From contig NZ_JACDNP010000008.1 in assembly GCF_013839425.1 (NCBI RefSeq), forward strand, positions 1-64,000: DNA of 64,000 nucleotides, in the 5' to 3' direction. Shown here piece after piece: positions 26,908 through 35,518 of this stretch. This DNA is from Halorhabdus salina (GTDB taxonomy: Archaea > Halobacteriota > Halobacteria > Halobacteriales > Haloarculaceae). The position numbers were made by a program, and so were the translations under genes. A model generated the notes under the pieces. It was not told where the DNA came from. It was given only the letters and a program-made list of their open reading frames with translations, and did not search any database. Each line of letters starts with the position of its first letter. Positions within the stretch are counted from its first letter, which is position 1.

Positions 26908-27368
26908 CAGCCGACAGTTATATCACCGGGAAGTTATATCTGGTGTTCGGGAGGATTGGTTTGCCCCCACACGAGGGCTGTGCTGATTCTCGGTCGTGTC
27001 GAACTGTCCCGTTGTCTTCTATTTCTCGAAAACCAGATCGGCCGGACAGCGGCGACGGACTGTGGCCCAAATGATATCGATATAGTCACAGTTTGGCCCG
27101 CTCACGCAGGTTTGGTCGGACTCAATCGAGACGGTCCAGATCGATCGTAATGACGACAGTTCACTGGCTCCCCGTGATCGACGTCCCTCACAGATTCTGT
27201 CCCGATGTGATGGGCCGTACTTCCGTCTCTTCCAGGCAGCAATCGGCAGGTGGGTTGGAATTTGGCGATGGCGAAAAGCCCCTCTCGAAAGACTGTCGTC
27301 GACGGGCCGACGAGCGCATTTGCCAGCAACGATCACGTTTAACAGCGCGCCTGCCGTACTCGTATTAC
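26908..27368. other. Intergenic region without a recognised gene
   Basis: 461 bases. Close to the CNNM gene start are two exact direct copies of AGTTATATC (26916-26924 and 26932-26940), 16 bases apart. The outer copy is placed as a minus-strand TATA box (GATATAACT, 25-33 bases before the ATG). Near 27333 a GTTTAACA element probably promotes the plus-strand winged-helix gene. Open frames in between show no protein-like features I can support. Confidence 0.5.
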
Positions 27369-27686
27369 ATGGGTCAAGAAAAGCGATCCGGCGCTGGCTG
27401 GACGTTTGTCGCGTCTAGCGAATCCGCGGCGGCATTGCTCGATGCGGCACTGGATCTAGCACCGGACGAACCAATGACGCGATCTGAATTGGCCAACGAG
27501 GCCGACGTTACGTTGAAGCAACTGTATTTGGACGAGACGATCGCCGATCTTGCCGCTGCCGGCGTCTTCGAATCGGTCGACCCAAAGCAGGACGGCGAGG
27601 CAACTTACGTCCTCAACGCGGACAGCGAAGTGTTGGCGGCTGCTGAACAGTTTGACCGAGCGCTTGGCGACCGCCTGGACGATTGA
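27369..27686 (+). CDS. Small winged-helix DNA-binding protein
   Basis: 105 residues from ATG at 27369 (MGQEKRSGAGWTFVASSES); a longer frame back to 27093 has no support. The core LAPDEPMTRSELANEADVTLKQLYLDETIADLAAAGVFE, described here by its parts MTRSELANEADVTLKQLY and DLAAAGVFE, fits a winged helix-turn-helix with a C-terminal wing (EATYVLNADSE). It is probably a transcription regulator. It has no close operon partner; the thioredoxin-like gene follows about 105 bases later. Confidence 0.7.
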   Translation: MGQEKRSGAGWTFVASSESAAALLDAALDLAPDEPMTRSELANEADVTLKQLYLDETIADLAAAGVFESVDPKQDGEATYVLNADSEVLAAAEQFDRALGDRLDD

Positions 27687-27792
27687 GCCGATTGCTGGAC
27701 GGTCCCAGCGCGTGGTCGCTGGCTTGATACCCAACGGCTCGGTTTCGCTGGCTTAACGTCTTTGTGTGACGAGCGCGTACCCCTCCAGCGTA

Positions 27793-28374
27793 ATGACTGC
27801 ACTCGATTCCGAACGGGACGCGATCGAACGCGGCGAGGTCGCACCGGAGTTCGAACTGCCCGGGACCGATGGCGAGACACACGCACTGGCGGACTTGTCC
27901 GATCACGAGGCTGTCCTGGTCGTGTTCACTTGCAATCATTGTCCGTACGCGATAGCGAAGTTCGACCCGCTGAACGAACTCGCCGCCCAATTCGACGATT
28001 TGGCGGTCGTCGGCATCAATTCCAACGACGCCGAGGAGTATCCCGACGACTCCTTCGAGAAGATGGTCGAACTCGTCGAGGACGGGACGATCGCTTTCGA
28101 TTCGTATCTCCGTGACGAGTCCCAGGACGTGGCCCGCGACTACGGCGCGGTCTGTACCCCCGACCCCTTCTTGCTCGAAAACGACGGCGGCGAGTTCCGC
28201 CTGGCTTATCACGGCCGCATCGACGACGCGATGAGTCCCGACGACGAACCCGAAACCTTCGAGATGCGCAACATCGTCGAAGACCTGCTGGCCGGCGAGG
28301 AAATCACCGCGGAGTTTCGCCCCTCGCGTGGCTGTAACATCAAGTGGAAAGACGGCAGCGTCCGGCAGGAGTAG
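27793..28374 (+). CDS. Thioredoxin-fold redoxin with CxxC site
   Basis: 193 residues from ATG at 27793. It is an AhpC/TSA/redoxin-type thioredoxin fold: GEVAPEFELPGTDGETHAL at the front, then the active site FTCNHCPYAIAKFD (CxxC), and the cis-Pro region AVCTPDPFLLEN. A C-terminal SRGCNIKWKDG is typical of this thioredoxin-family subgroup, seen also in bacteria. It has no signal peptide, so it is a cytoplasmic disulphide reductase or peroxidase-like protein; the substrate is unknown. An upstream in-frame start at 27766 is possible but less likely. Confidence 0.88.
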   Translation: MTALDSERDAIERGEVAPEFELPGTDGETHALADLSDHEAVLVVFTCNHCPYAIAKFDPLNELAAQFDDLAVVGINSNDAEEYPDDSFEKMVELVEDGTIAFDSYLRDESQDVARDYGAVCTPDPFLLENDGGEFRLAYHGRIDDAMSPDDEPETFEMRNIVEDLLAGEEITAEFRPSRGCNIKWKDGSVRQE

Positions 28375-28389
28375 AAATCGTATCTTGTC

Positions 28390-29199
28390 TCAGACTGTTT
28401 CGACGAAATAGTCGGTGAGTGGAGCGTGCGGCTGTCTTTCGACGCGCCAGTACACGAGATCCATCGCCAGGGCGTGGCCCAGTCCGAGGATAGCGGTCCC
28501 GAGGACTGTCGACAGAACGAGTCCCAGGAACGGGTCAGACGGAACGGTGCTGAGTCGTGCGGCGAAGTGACCGAGTACTCCCAGCAGGCCGACTGCGGGT
28601 GCTGTCCAGCGTGTTAAGCCGTGATGGCCGATCTGCTCGTTGCTCCATCGAATCGCTGCCAGCGGACCTCGACCGTCTCGAACGATGGTTACTGGCGCCA
28701 CGAACAACCGCCCGAGGACCACGAGTACCGCTACCAGGGCGATCCATCCGACGATTCCTGTCCCAGCGATTTCCCACGAGAACAGATCGGTGAGCGCTGT
28801 CAGGACTACCCCGTACAGACAAAGGTATCCGAACCGAGTGAGCGGGAATCTTCGGGCAGTCTGCGTTTGTGCTAGCCACCACCAGACGAGTCCGGCCGCG
28901 ACCGTGATCGAGAGTACAGCACCGCTCCAGAGTCCGAGCGTCCCCAGCAGAACCAACGGGCCCAAACCGCCTATCGCGGCAGGATCGAGCGTGGCGGGAC
29001 CGACCAACTGTGGCATCCCAGGGACTTTGACGAGCGAAAGCGGCGACAGGCGCGTCAGGTCGGCAAGCGGGATCGAGAGCTGTCGGTACCCGGTCACTGA
29101 TGCGACCGCGACCGTCCCGGCGATCCCAAATACTCCGGGATAGATCATGAACCCGAGTACCCTGCCCAGCCACGTCCGACGCCGCGTATCTTTCGTCAT
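28390..29199 (-). CDS. Polytopic membrane protein, second copy of the propeller/membrane module
   Basis: 269 residues with about six hydrophobic segments. The block RLFVAPVTIVRDGRGPLAAI followed by RWS is almost the same as RLFVVPVTIVRDGRGLPAAI-RWS in the membrane protein at 30707-31501. The overall layout also matches, so the two are paralogues. I do not recognise a named family; YIP1/DUF4013-like helical bundles are a possibility. Its ATG overlaps the stop of the preceding lipoprotein gene as ATGA (29196-29199), so the pair is translationally coupled. Confidence 0.8.
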   Translation of the reverse strand: MTKDTRRRTWLGRVLGFMIYPGVFGIAGTVAVASVTGYRQLSIPLADLTRLSPLSLVKVPGMPQLVGPATLDPAAIGGLGPLVLLGTLGLWSGAVLSITVAAGLVWWWLAQTQTARRFPLTRFGYLCLYGVVLTALTDLFSWEIAGTGIVGWIALVAVLVVLGRLFVAPVTIVRDGRGPLAAIRWSNEQIGHHGLTRWTAPAVGLLGVLGHFAARLSTVPSDPFLGLVLSTVLGTAILGLGHALAMDLVYWRVERQPHAPLTDYFVETV

Positions 29200-30566
29200 G
29201 GTGCCTCCAGTGCGACGAGATGCTTCCCGTACGGAAAGAGGAGTTTGTCATTCCCGACAACGGGGCGACCGGGATCAGCGTTGGCGGATGCCGAGAGTCG
29301 GTCGTACGTCCACAATCGATCACCACTCGACGGTTCCAGCGCGACTGCCCGGCCGTCGGCACGGTGCAGGTACAGCGCGTCGTCCGTCCCGGTGATTCGA
29401 GTGGTCGTGGGGAGTCGGCGCTGCCATTCGATGGCTTGGTCGTCCCGGTTCACTGCCAGACAGACGTCGCTGTCCGTCCCTTTGGTGTTCACCACCGTGT
29501 AGAGTCGCTCTGGACCAACGACGATGTCTCCGATCCCGGCGGTCGATCCAGCCAGTTGGTCGTCGAGTGCTGACGGTGCGTCGATGAGCGGTCGCCATTC
29601 TCCGGTTTCGCTGTCCAATGCGACGATCGAGGCAGTCGAATTCCCGGACTGTGACTCCCGAAGGTAGGCGATACCGTCCCGGACGGCAACGAGGGTGGTT
29701 TCTGCCCCGGTTTCTACAGTCCTGCTGATTCCTGTGTCGTCGAGTACTGATAGTTTCCCACCCGTCTCGGAACTGGTGGCGGCGAACACACGTCCGTCCT
29801 CGACACGGAGGCGGTCGACGGGGTGTGACACTGTCGTCTCCCACTCGGCACGCCTGTCGTCTGCGTCGATCGCAACGACGCTGAACGGACCTGTTTCACC
29901 CGGAACGACCGTCACTACAACGCCGTCTTCAATCCGTCCTGCGGCGGCGGTCGCATCGAAACCCCGACGCGAACCCGCCGTCCAACGTTTCGTCGTCCCG
30001 CACCAACCGTCGGCGTCGACCGACGGTGGTGGCCTGAGTCCTTCGAGGATGTCCCCTGCACTGCCCCGGTGGTCACGCATTCCGCGGCGGCGAGTGGCTA
30101 CCAGCGTGCCGTCTCGATAGGCGTTCGTCCGTGCGAATTCGATCAAGGCGTAGGTGTGATGACACTCCGTGTCGCGTCTTTTCCCTTCACCGGTCGTCGT
30201 GGCGTCATCCCGGACACGCCCGTCCGCCATATCGACGATCGTGCCGTCGATGCAGTAGGCCCGATCGTCGACGATCAATAGCGGCGTCCGAATTTCCCAC
30301 GTCCCTGGATCAGTCAGTGTTGCGTCGGACTGCATATCAGTTGCCCAGACGGATGCGTCCCACGCGAGTTGGGGCTCCTCGACCGGCGGGGAGCCGGCGG
30401 ACTTGAAGTACGTGGCTCCGGAATCGTAGCCAGCCTGGGGCCAATCCGTGGGGTTCGGGTTCGGCAGGGTTCCACTGCCCAGACAGCCTGCCATGACTGG
30501 GACTGACGCGCCGATCGAACCGAGAACGCGCCGTCTGGTAACTCCCGCTTCTGGGAACCAATCCAT
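29196..30566 (-). CDS. Tat lipoprotein with PQQ-like beta-propeller, copy B
   Basis: 456 residues from ATG at 30566 (MDWFPEAGVTRRRVLG). A Tat signal with lipobox (RRRVLGSIGASVPVMAGC) gives an anchored extracellular protein. The mature part starts with WPQAGYDSGATYFKSAG, the usual opening of haloarchaeal PQQ-like propellers. Repeats of the type VVAIDADDRRAEWETTV, IVALDSETGEWRP and AVALEPSSGDRLWTYD follow. The open frame extends to 31139 antisense to the preceding gene, but that part is a shadow. It is probably a surface binding or scaffold protein rather than an enzyme; no PQQ-dehydrogenase catalytic motif is seen. Confidence 0.85.
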   Translation of the reverse strand: MDWFPEAGVTRRRVLGSIGASVPVMAGCLGSGTLPNPNPTDWPQAGYDSGATYFKSAGSPPVEEPQLAWDASVWATDMQSDATLTDPGTWEIRTPLLIVDDRAYCIDGTIVDMADGRVRDDATTTGEGKRRDTECHHTYALIEFARTNAYRDGTLVATRRRGMRDHRGSAGDILEGLRPPPSVDADGWCGTTKRWTAGSRRGFDATAAAGRIEDGVVVTVVPGETGPFSVVAIDADDRRAEWETTVSHPVDRLRVEDGRVFAATSSETGGKLSVLDDTGISRTVETGAETTLVAVRDGIAYLRESQSGNSTASIVALDSETGEWRPLIDAPSALDDQLAGSTAGIGDIVVGPERLYTVVNTKGTDSDVCLAVNRDDQAIEWQRRLPTTTRITGTDDALYLHRADGRAVALEPSSGDRLWTYDRLSASANADPGRPVVGNDKLLFPYGKHLVALEAP

Positions 30567-30706
30567 GGGGGCGTATTGACAAAGATATCTTAAATATTCA
30601 ACGAGTCTTTCGGAAACAGGTGGGCTCTTTCGGGTCGGCTGATTGCCGACCGTCATAGCTTCGTTGTCGACGCCATCGAAAGCGGCCACGTCGCTCGTCG
30701 GTTGTC

Positions 30707-31501
30707 TCACTCCCGGAACGCAGCCGGGACCAGATCGTAGGTCGCACACATCATCGCTGTATACGCGGCCCCGAGGACCGTCGTTCCAAACACAGTGGCG
30801 AGGATTAGCCTCGTCGACTCGTTGGTCACGACGATCCAGGGCATCCCGGAAAACCAGTACTGCAAGAGCGCGAAACCGAGAATTGCGATCGTCACGAGTA
30901 CGTTTCGACAGACCGTCCAACTCCACCGGATCGCGGCCGGCAACCCTCGCCCGTCCCGGACGATCGTCACCGGCACAACGAACAGGCGCGTGACGAGATA
31001 TGCCACGACGAGTGTCACTGCAATCGGCGCTAGCCAGCCGGAGACCGGGGCGTTTGCGACCAATCCCGGAACCGAAGCGACGGCCGCTACGGCGACGTAG
31101 ACACCGAGCCATAGTAAGCGACGGCCAGGCGGGAGCCACCCGTCTGTCTCGGGTGCACTTCGCCAGATTGCCGTGGCGAGTGCGAGCGTGATCGCCACAA
31201 TTGCCAGCATGGCGCTCACAACGTAGACGGTAATCAGCGCGGGATTGAGCCCGAAAAACGTCCCCAGGAGGGGATGTGCGACGAGTGGACCGTTCGGCAC
31301 GAGCGATAGCATCGGATAGATCGGTCCCTGCCTCGGGAACGCGAAGGTAATCAGCGGCATCTCGACACCAATCAACAGGCCCAACACCAGACCTTGGACG
31401 ACTCCCAGGAACGCGAACGCGAGCACGAACGTTCGATTCTCGCGAAGGTATTGGCCGGTATATTCGAGCAGCCAGTGCAGTTTGAATGATCTGTCGGTCA
31501 T
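30707..31501 (-). CDS. Polytopic membrane protein, first copy of the module
   Basis: 264 residues from ATG at 31501 (MTDRSFKLHWLLEYTGQYL); the frame's extension to 31747 is a shadow of the upstream gene. It has about six hydrophobic segments and the signature RLFVVPVTIVRDGRGLPAAI, then RWSWTVCRN, shared with the paralogue at 28390. Its ATG overlaps the upstream lipoprotein stop by ATGA (31498-31501). About 140 bases separate it from copy B's start, room for a separate promoter. Role unknown; pairing with a propeller lipoprotein suggests a membrane anchor or transport partner. Confidence 0.8.
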   Translation of the reverse strand: MTDRSFKLHWLLEYTGQYLRENRTFVLAFAFLGVVQGLVLGLLIGVEMPLITFAFPRQGPIYPMLSLVPNGPLVAHPLLGTFFGLNPALITVYVVSAMLAIVAITLALATAIWRSAPETDGWLPPGRRLLWLGVYVAVAAVASVPGLVANAPVSGWLAPIAVTLVVAYLVTRLFVVPVTIVRDGRGLPAAIRWSWTVCRNVLVTIAILGFALLQYWFSGMPWIVVTNESTRLILATVFGTTVLGAAYTAMMCATYDLVPAAFRE

Positions 31502-32802
31502 GGTTCCCCTAGGGCAACTATCCCTTTCCGCTGGACGAACAGATACAACCGCCCGTCGCCGATTACTGGTTGGCTGATGGCCCCACCACCGTCTATGTTG
31601 ATCTGCCATCGGATGGCCCCATCTTCCATCGAGACGGCGAAAACATCTCCACCCTCGGTAGCGACGTAGCCAGTCCGGTCTCCGATGGATACGGAAACGT
31701 CCGAACTGGAGAGATAGATCGAACCAAACGCAACGGTTTGCTCCCAACGCTGTTTGCCACTGTGCCGATCGAACGCCTGGACCTGTATCAGGTCAGACGT
31801 ATTGTCGTCGGCACCTTCGGCCAATCCGACCGCTACCAGTGCAAGGTCTAGTCCGACGGCACTCCCCAGACGGACCCAATCCGCTGTAGAAACCTGTGCC
31901 TCCCACAGTTGTTCGAGTTGTTCCACGTCATATGCGCTGATCGTCGAGGCTGTTGCATTCTGCCTCGTTTCGACGTAGACAGTGCTGTCTCTTCCCATCA
32001 CCTGTTGGACTCCGCTGACGGATCGCTTCTGCTGGGTGTGGCCGCCGTCTGGATCGAGGACGTGAATCGTCGATTCGTCATCTTTCTCGACAGCTACATC
32101 GTCCCGCTCGACAGCGAGTACGATTCGGCCGTCAATCGCGGCTATCGATGGTGATTCTCGTCTTTCGAACCGTCGACGCCACGTTCGCCGCCCATCGTCG
32201 ACATCGACAGCGACGACTTCAACGGGATCATGACCGTGACAATAATACCAGGTTCCGTCGACGACTGTCTGGGTGAGGGCTGGCGAATATATTCTCGTAG
32301 ACGGTGTCGGGGCTGTACTCGCCCACCGACGTGGGACGGGGCTGCCGTCCGGATTGATTCCGAACGTATCCCAGCCGTACGGACTCCAGCCGCCTCCAAG
32401 GACGATGCCGTTGTCGTAGATTCGTGTCTCCGCTACCGCGAACAACCGACCGACGTTCGGGACGCGAAATTGAGTCTTGCCGGTGTCACAATCGATGCCG
32501 TGTAGCGAGAATTGCTCTGAAAACGATTCTCCGTCTCCGTCTGCGACGAGTGCGTACAGCGTCCCATCAGCGAGCAATAGTGTTCTTCCGGATCTCATTG
32601 GAACTGATCGGGACCACGCTATTTCGGCTGTCTCGACCGGACCGGCTGTCGGCGAGTAACTCGTTTGTCCCGGGTCGGATCGGGGTAGTGGCCAGTCAGC
32701 GGGACTGAACTCGGAACGGTTGGCAAGTCCCAGACAGCCCGAGGTTGCACCGAGGAGTGCTCCGACGCTGCCGAGAAGAGCTCTGCGGGACAGGCGGACC
32801 AT
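31498..32802 (-). CDS. Tat lipoprotein with PQQ-like beta-propeller, copy A
   Basis: 434 residues from ATG at 32802 (MVRLSRRALLGSVGALLG). Tat motif SRRALLG with lipobox ATSGC. The mature chain opens DWPLPRSDPGQTSYSPTAGP, parallel to copy B, followed by propeller strands such as VVAVDVDDGRRTWRRRF, VQAFDRHSGKQRWEQTV and GDVFAVSMEDGAIRWQI, ending RLYLFVQRKGIVALG. Homologous to copy B but well diverged, so the duplication is old. It is first in a run of four minus-strand genes. Confidence 0.85.
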   Translation of the reverse strand: MVRLSRRALLGSVGALLGATSGCLGLANRSEFSPADWPLPRSDPGQTSYSPTAGPVETAEIAWSRSVPMRSGRTLLLADGTLYALVADGDGESFSEQFSLHGIDCDTGKTQFRVPNVGRLFAVAETRIYDNGIVLGGGWSPYGWDTFGINPDGSPVPRRWASTAPTPSTRIYSPALTQTVVDGTWYYCHGHDPVEVVAVDVDDGRRTWRRRFERRESPSIAAIDGRIVLAVERDDVAVEKDDESTIHVLDPDGGHTQQKRSVSGVQQVMGRDSTVYVETRQNATASTISAYDVEQLEQLWEAQVSTADWVRLGSAVGLDLALVAVGLAEGADDNTSDLIQVQAFDRHSGKQRWEQTVAFGSIYLSSSDVSVSIGDRTGYVATEGGDVFAVSMEDGAIRWQINIDGGGAISQPVIGDGRLYLFVQRKGIVALGEP

Positions 32803-32989
32803 AGTATCTGTCCAGAAACTATCCCAAAGAATGTTCCGGATCGTTGTCCTGTCGCTGTCAGATGCCCGCCGAACAGGTGCCGTTTTCAGATCGATCTGAA
32901 CCCGCAGTAGTGCATTCAGGGCTTCTACTGAGAAGGCAATACCACTGCTCGACACAACCGTTGTCAGTCGGCCCCGTGACCGTGGAGGC

Positions 32990-33537
32990 ATGACTCGCCG
33001 GGTCGCAGACGCACTCGTCTTCCTTGCGCTGGTGAGTGCGAGTGGTGCCCTCGCCGTCGGACACGTCGGCGTCCCCTGGCTGGGGGCAGACGGCGAGGCG
33101 GTGTTCGTGGAAGCGCTGACGATCGTCGCGATCCTGGCAGGGGCGATCGGGGCCTATAGACTCGTACTCCGCTACGTCACTACGCACGCGGTGGACAAGC
33201 GCCGCCGTCACGACGCCCGGAACGTCCTCCGATTGGGTTTCGGAATCGTCGCCACCGTCGCTACGCTGGGCGCGCTGACCGACCAGTGGCTCGGGATGCT
33301 GGTCTCGCTTGGCGTCGTCGGCTTCGCCGTCACCTTCGCGCTCCAGCAGCCCCTGTTCTCGTTGATCGGCTGGTTTTACATCCTGCTCAACCGATCCTAC
33401 CAGGTCGGCGACCGGATCGCCATCGAGGACACCCGCGGCGGGGGAGACGCGCCCGCAACGCCATGTATGAGGCGATTCTCGAACGGTTCAACGACAATCC
33501 GGATCGCGTGGCGTTCCCGGTCAGTCGAAGTCGGTGA
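32990..33537 (+). pseudogene. MscS mechanosensitive channel gene broken by internal deletion and frameshift
   Basis: The first ~145 codons are a normal MscS start: two to three membrane helices, the pore-lining helix MLVSLGVVGFAVTFALQQPL and the beta-domain opening LNRSYQVGDRIAIEDTRG. The frame then jumps. Just after DTRG, another frame reads RARNAMYEAILERFNDNPDR then VAFPVSRSR and a stop at 33537, which looks like the natural C-terminal end of a MscS protein. The middle and C-terminal cytoplasmic domain (roughly 150 residues or more) is gone, and in the original frame translation runs out at 33550 with unrelated residues. No functional channel cage could form. It is probably a recent loss, since both ends are well preserved. 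Confidence 0.75.
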
Positions 33538-33598
33538 GTCCTCGTCTTGACACCCACACGACCGACGCTGTTTTGTCTTGTTCGCCCCTCCTGCCGGT

Positions 33599-34261
33599 AT
33601 GCCCACGGTACCGGAGTGGATCGAAGACTACGCGACTGTCGTCGGCCCGGAACCAGACGACGTTATCGAGGAGATGGACGAGTACGCCGACCGCGAGGGA
33701 TTCCCGACGGTCGGCCCCGCGGTCGGCGGCTGGCTCGAACTCCTCGCCCGGATGGTCGGCGCCGAGCGCGTCTTCGAGTTCGGCTCGGGCTATGGCTATT
33801 CGGCCTACTGGTTCGCTCGCGCGCTCCCGGCCGACGGCGAGATCGTCCTCACCGAGGTCGATCGGGACGAACTCGATCTCGCTCGAGAGTACCTTGATCG
33901 CGGCGACTTCGAGGCGACGATCCAGTACGAACACGGCGATGCCCTCGACATCGTCGACACGTACGACGGCCTCTTCGACGTCGCCCTGATCGACAACGAG
34001 AAGACCCGCTATCGTGAGGCCTTCGAAGCGATCCGGGAGAACATCTCACCCGGTGGGATCGTCGTCGCAGACAATGCGATCGCCGGCGGCTCGATCGACG
34101 CTGACGCCGTCACGGACCTGTTGACCGGCGACAGCGAGAGCGCCGACGAGATGTCAGAAGGGATCGCGACCTTCATCGAGGCACTACACGAAGAGTCGGA
34201 CTTCGAGGCGTCACTCTTGCCTGTCGGTGAAGGTGTCGCAGTCGGGCATCGCACCGAGTGA
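33599..34261 (+). CDS. SAM-dependent O-methyltransferase
   Basis: 220 residues from ATG at 33599 (MPTVPEWIEDYATVVGPEP). It is a class I Rossmann methyltransferase of the COMT-like group: motif I VFEFGSGYGYSAYWFA, the acidic end of strand two LTEVDRDELDLAREYL, then YDGLFDVALIDNEKTRY and SPGGIVVADNAIAGGS, where catechol-type relatives bind the metal. The substrate is unknown. It lies just downstream of the broken channel gene; nothing suggests a shared pathway. Confidence 0.88.
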   Translation: MPTVPEWIEDYATVVGPEPDDVIEEMDEYADREGFPTVGPAVGGWLELLARMVGAERVFEFGSGYGYSAYWFARALPADGEIVLTEVDRDELDLAREYLDRGDFEATIQYEHGDALDIVDTYDGLFDVALIDNEKTRYREAFEAIRENISPGGIVVADNAIAGGSIDADAVTDLLTGDSESADEMSEGIATFIEALHEESDFEASLLPVGEGVAVGHRTE

Positions 34262-34347
34262 CTGCCACCGCTGTCATTCTCGCCGCTGAGAACTGCAAGT
34301 CCATGACTTATTAGGGCGGGCTTGGAACAGACGCATAACGTCCACCT

Positions 34348-34950
34348 ATGAGTTTGATGATCGACATCCGGAAACTCGCACTGTTCAACAAGATGGCAAA
34401 GGAGGGTGGCAATACAGTCGCCGACCACCTCAGCCAGATGACGGATATGGAGACGGAGATGGAGATTACCAAGATCAACTTCATCGACATCCCCGACATC
34501 AAGACCCACGTCGGCGACGACAAACAGATCGGCATCAGCATCCAACTCGAGGAACCGCCCCACGGGCACATTCTCTTTCTGTTGAACGCAGAGAGCGCAA
34601 AGGATCTCGCTCGCGGGATGATCGGTGATATGGGCGGAGCTGACCCGGACCAGGACGGATTTACCGAGATGGAGCGGTCGGCGATCCAAGAGATCGGTAA
34701 CATCATGACCTCTGGGTTCATCGACGGCTGGGCGAACGTCCTGGACACCACGATCGACATGTCCACGCCGACGTTCACTTATGGACCGGGCAGCGGGATG
34801 ATCGACGAACTCGTGGGCGATCGAGACTCGGAGATGGCGTTGATGTTCGACTCACGCGTCCAGGCGCTAGATTCGAATGTCGACGTCAAGGTGTACACGT
34901 TCCCGCAACTCGACGAACTCGTCGAGTTGATGCAGGCGATCGAAGCGTGA
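34348..34950 (+). CDS. cheC: CheC-family chemotaxis phosphatase
   Basis: 200 residues. Both CheC active-site motifs (ExxN) are visible: KEGGNTVADHLSQMT at about residues 15-30 and IQEIGNIMTSGFIDGWAN at about 112-130. CheC dephosphorylates CheY-P and, in archaea and Bacillus, works with CheD. No other che gene is adjacent, so it is an orphan copy. A TATA-like CTTATTAG at about 34307 lies 35-40 bases before the ATG. Confidence 0.9.
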   Translation: MSLMIDIRKLALFNKMAKEGGNTVADHLSQMTDMETEMEITKINFIDIPDIKTHVGDDKQIGISIQLEEPPHGHILFLLNAESAKDLARGMIGDMGGADPDQDGFTEMERSAIQEIGNIMTSGFIDGWANVLDTTIDMSTPTFTYGPGSGMIDELVGDRDSEMALMFDSRVQALDSNVDVKVYTFPQLDELVELMQAIEA

Positions 34951-34962
34951 GAATCAGTCGAG

Positions 34963-35376
34963 TCAGGCGGTAAGTGGTCGCTTCGTGGCACCGATCTTCT
35001 CGCTGTCGAGGCCATGGCGGCGAAGTTGCTTCGGGCTGACGTCTTCCAGACAGGGAAGTACCATATCGACCCCCAGTTCTGTCGCCACGTCTACGATCTC
35101 GCTGGTTGGGTCGCCCCGCCGGAAGTGCCCTTCGACCTGTATCCCCCGGCTATCGCCGTCTTCGACGAGCGACTGCAGGTATTGCTTGCCTTCGTCTTCG
35201 AACTGATCGATGACCATTTCGACGCTGCTCAACGCCGGCTCGCTGTACCGTTGCGTGTCCACGACGTACAGTGCGTGGACTGTCGCGTCCATTCGTTCGG
35301 CCAGTTCGAGCGCTCGATTTGTCACGGATTCGGCCCGTTCGCTCCCGTCAGTCGGCACCAGTATCTCTGTAGCCAT
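34963..35376 (-). CDS. Universal stress protein, UspA family
   Basis: 137 residues, single Usp domain. It begins MATEILVPTDGSERAESV with the ATP-site aspartate (PTDGS) and helix one. The usual C-terminal G-x2-G-x9-GS nucleotide loop is altered: the end reads LPCLEDVSPKQLRRHGLDSE, so ATP binding may be lost. Its start is preceded on the minus strand by GTGAAGGGGA (a Shine-Dalgarno-like stretch) and an AT-rich promoter near 35410-35435. It is convergent with cheC. Confidence 0.88.
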   Translation of the reverse strand: MATEILVPTDGSERAESVTNRALELAERMDATVHALYVVDTQRYSEPALSSVEMVIDQFEDEGKQYLQSLVEDGDSRGIQVEGHFRRGDPTSEIVDVATELGVDMVLPCLEDVSPKQLRRHGLDSEKIGATKRPLTA

Positions 35377-35518
35377 TCCCCTTCACATCGTGAGATATGC
35401 AGTCCGTGATCAAATACTTTGCGATTATTAATAATGAAGGTTTTCACAACGGATACCCACGTCGACTATACGCCGGCCACAATCTACGTGCTCGACTTCC
35501 TGAACTCAGGACGTCCGA

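Noticed and set aside
30567-31139. N-terminal extension of propeller lipoprotein B
   Set aside because: It is antisense to or overlapping the neighbouring membrane-protein region and would bury the Tat signal.
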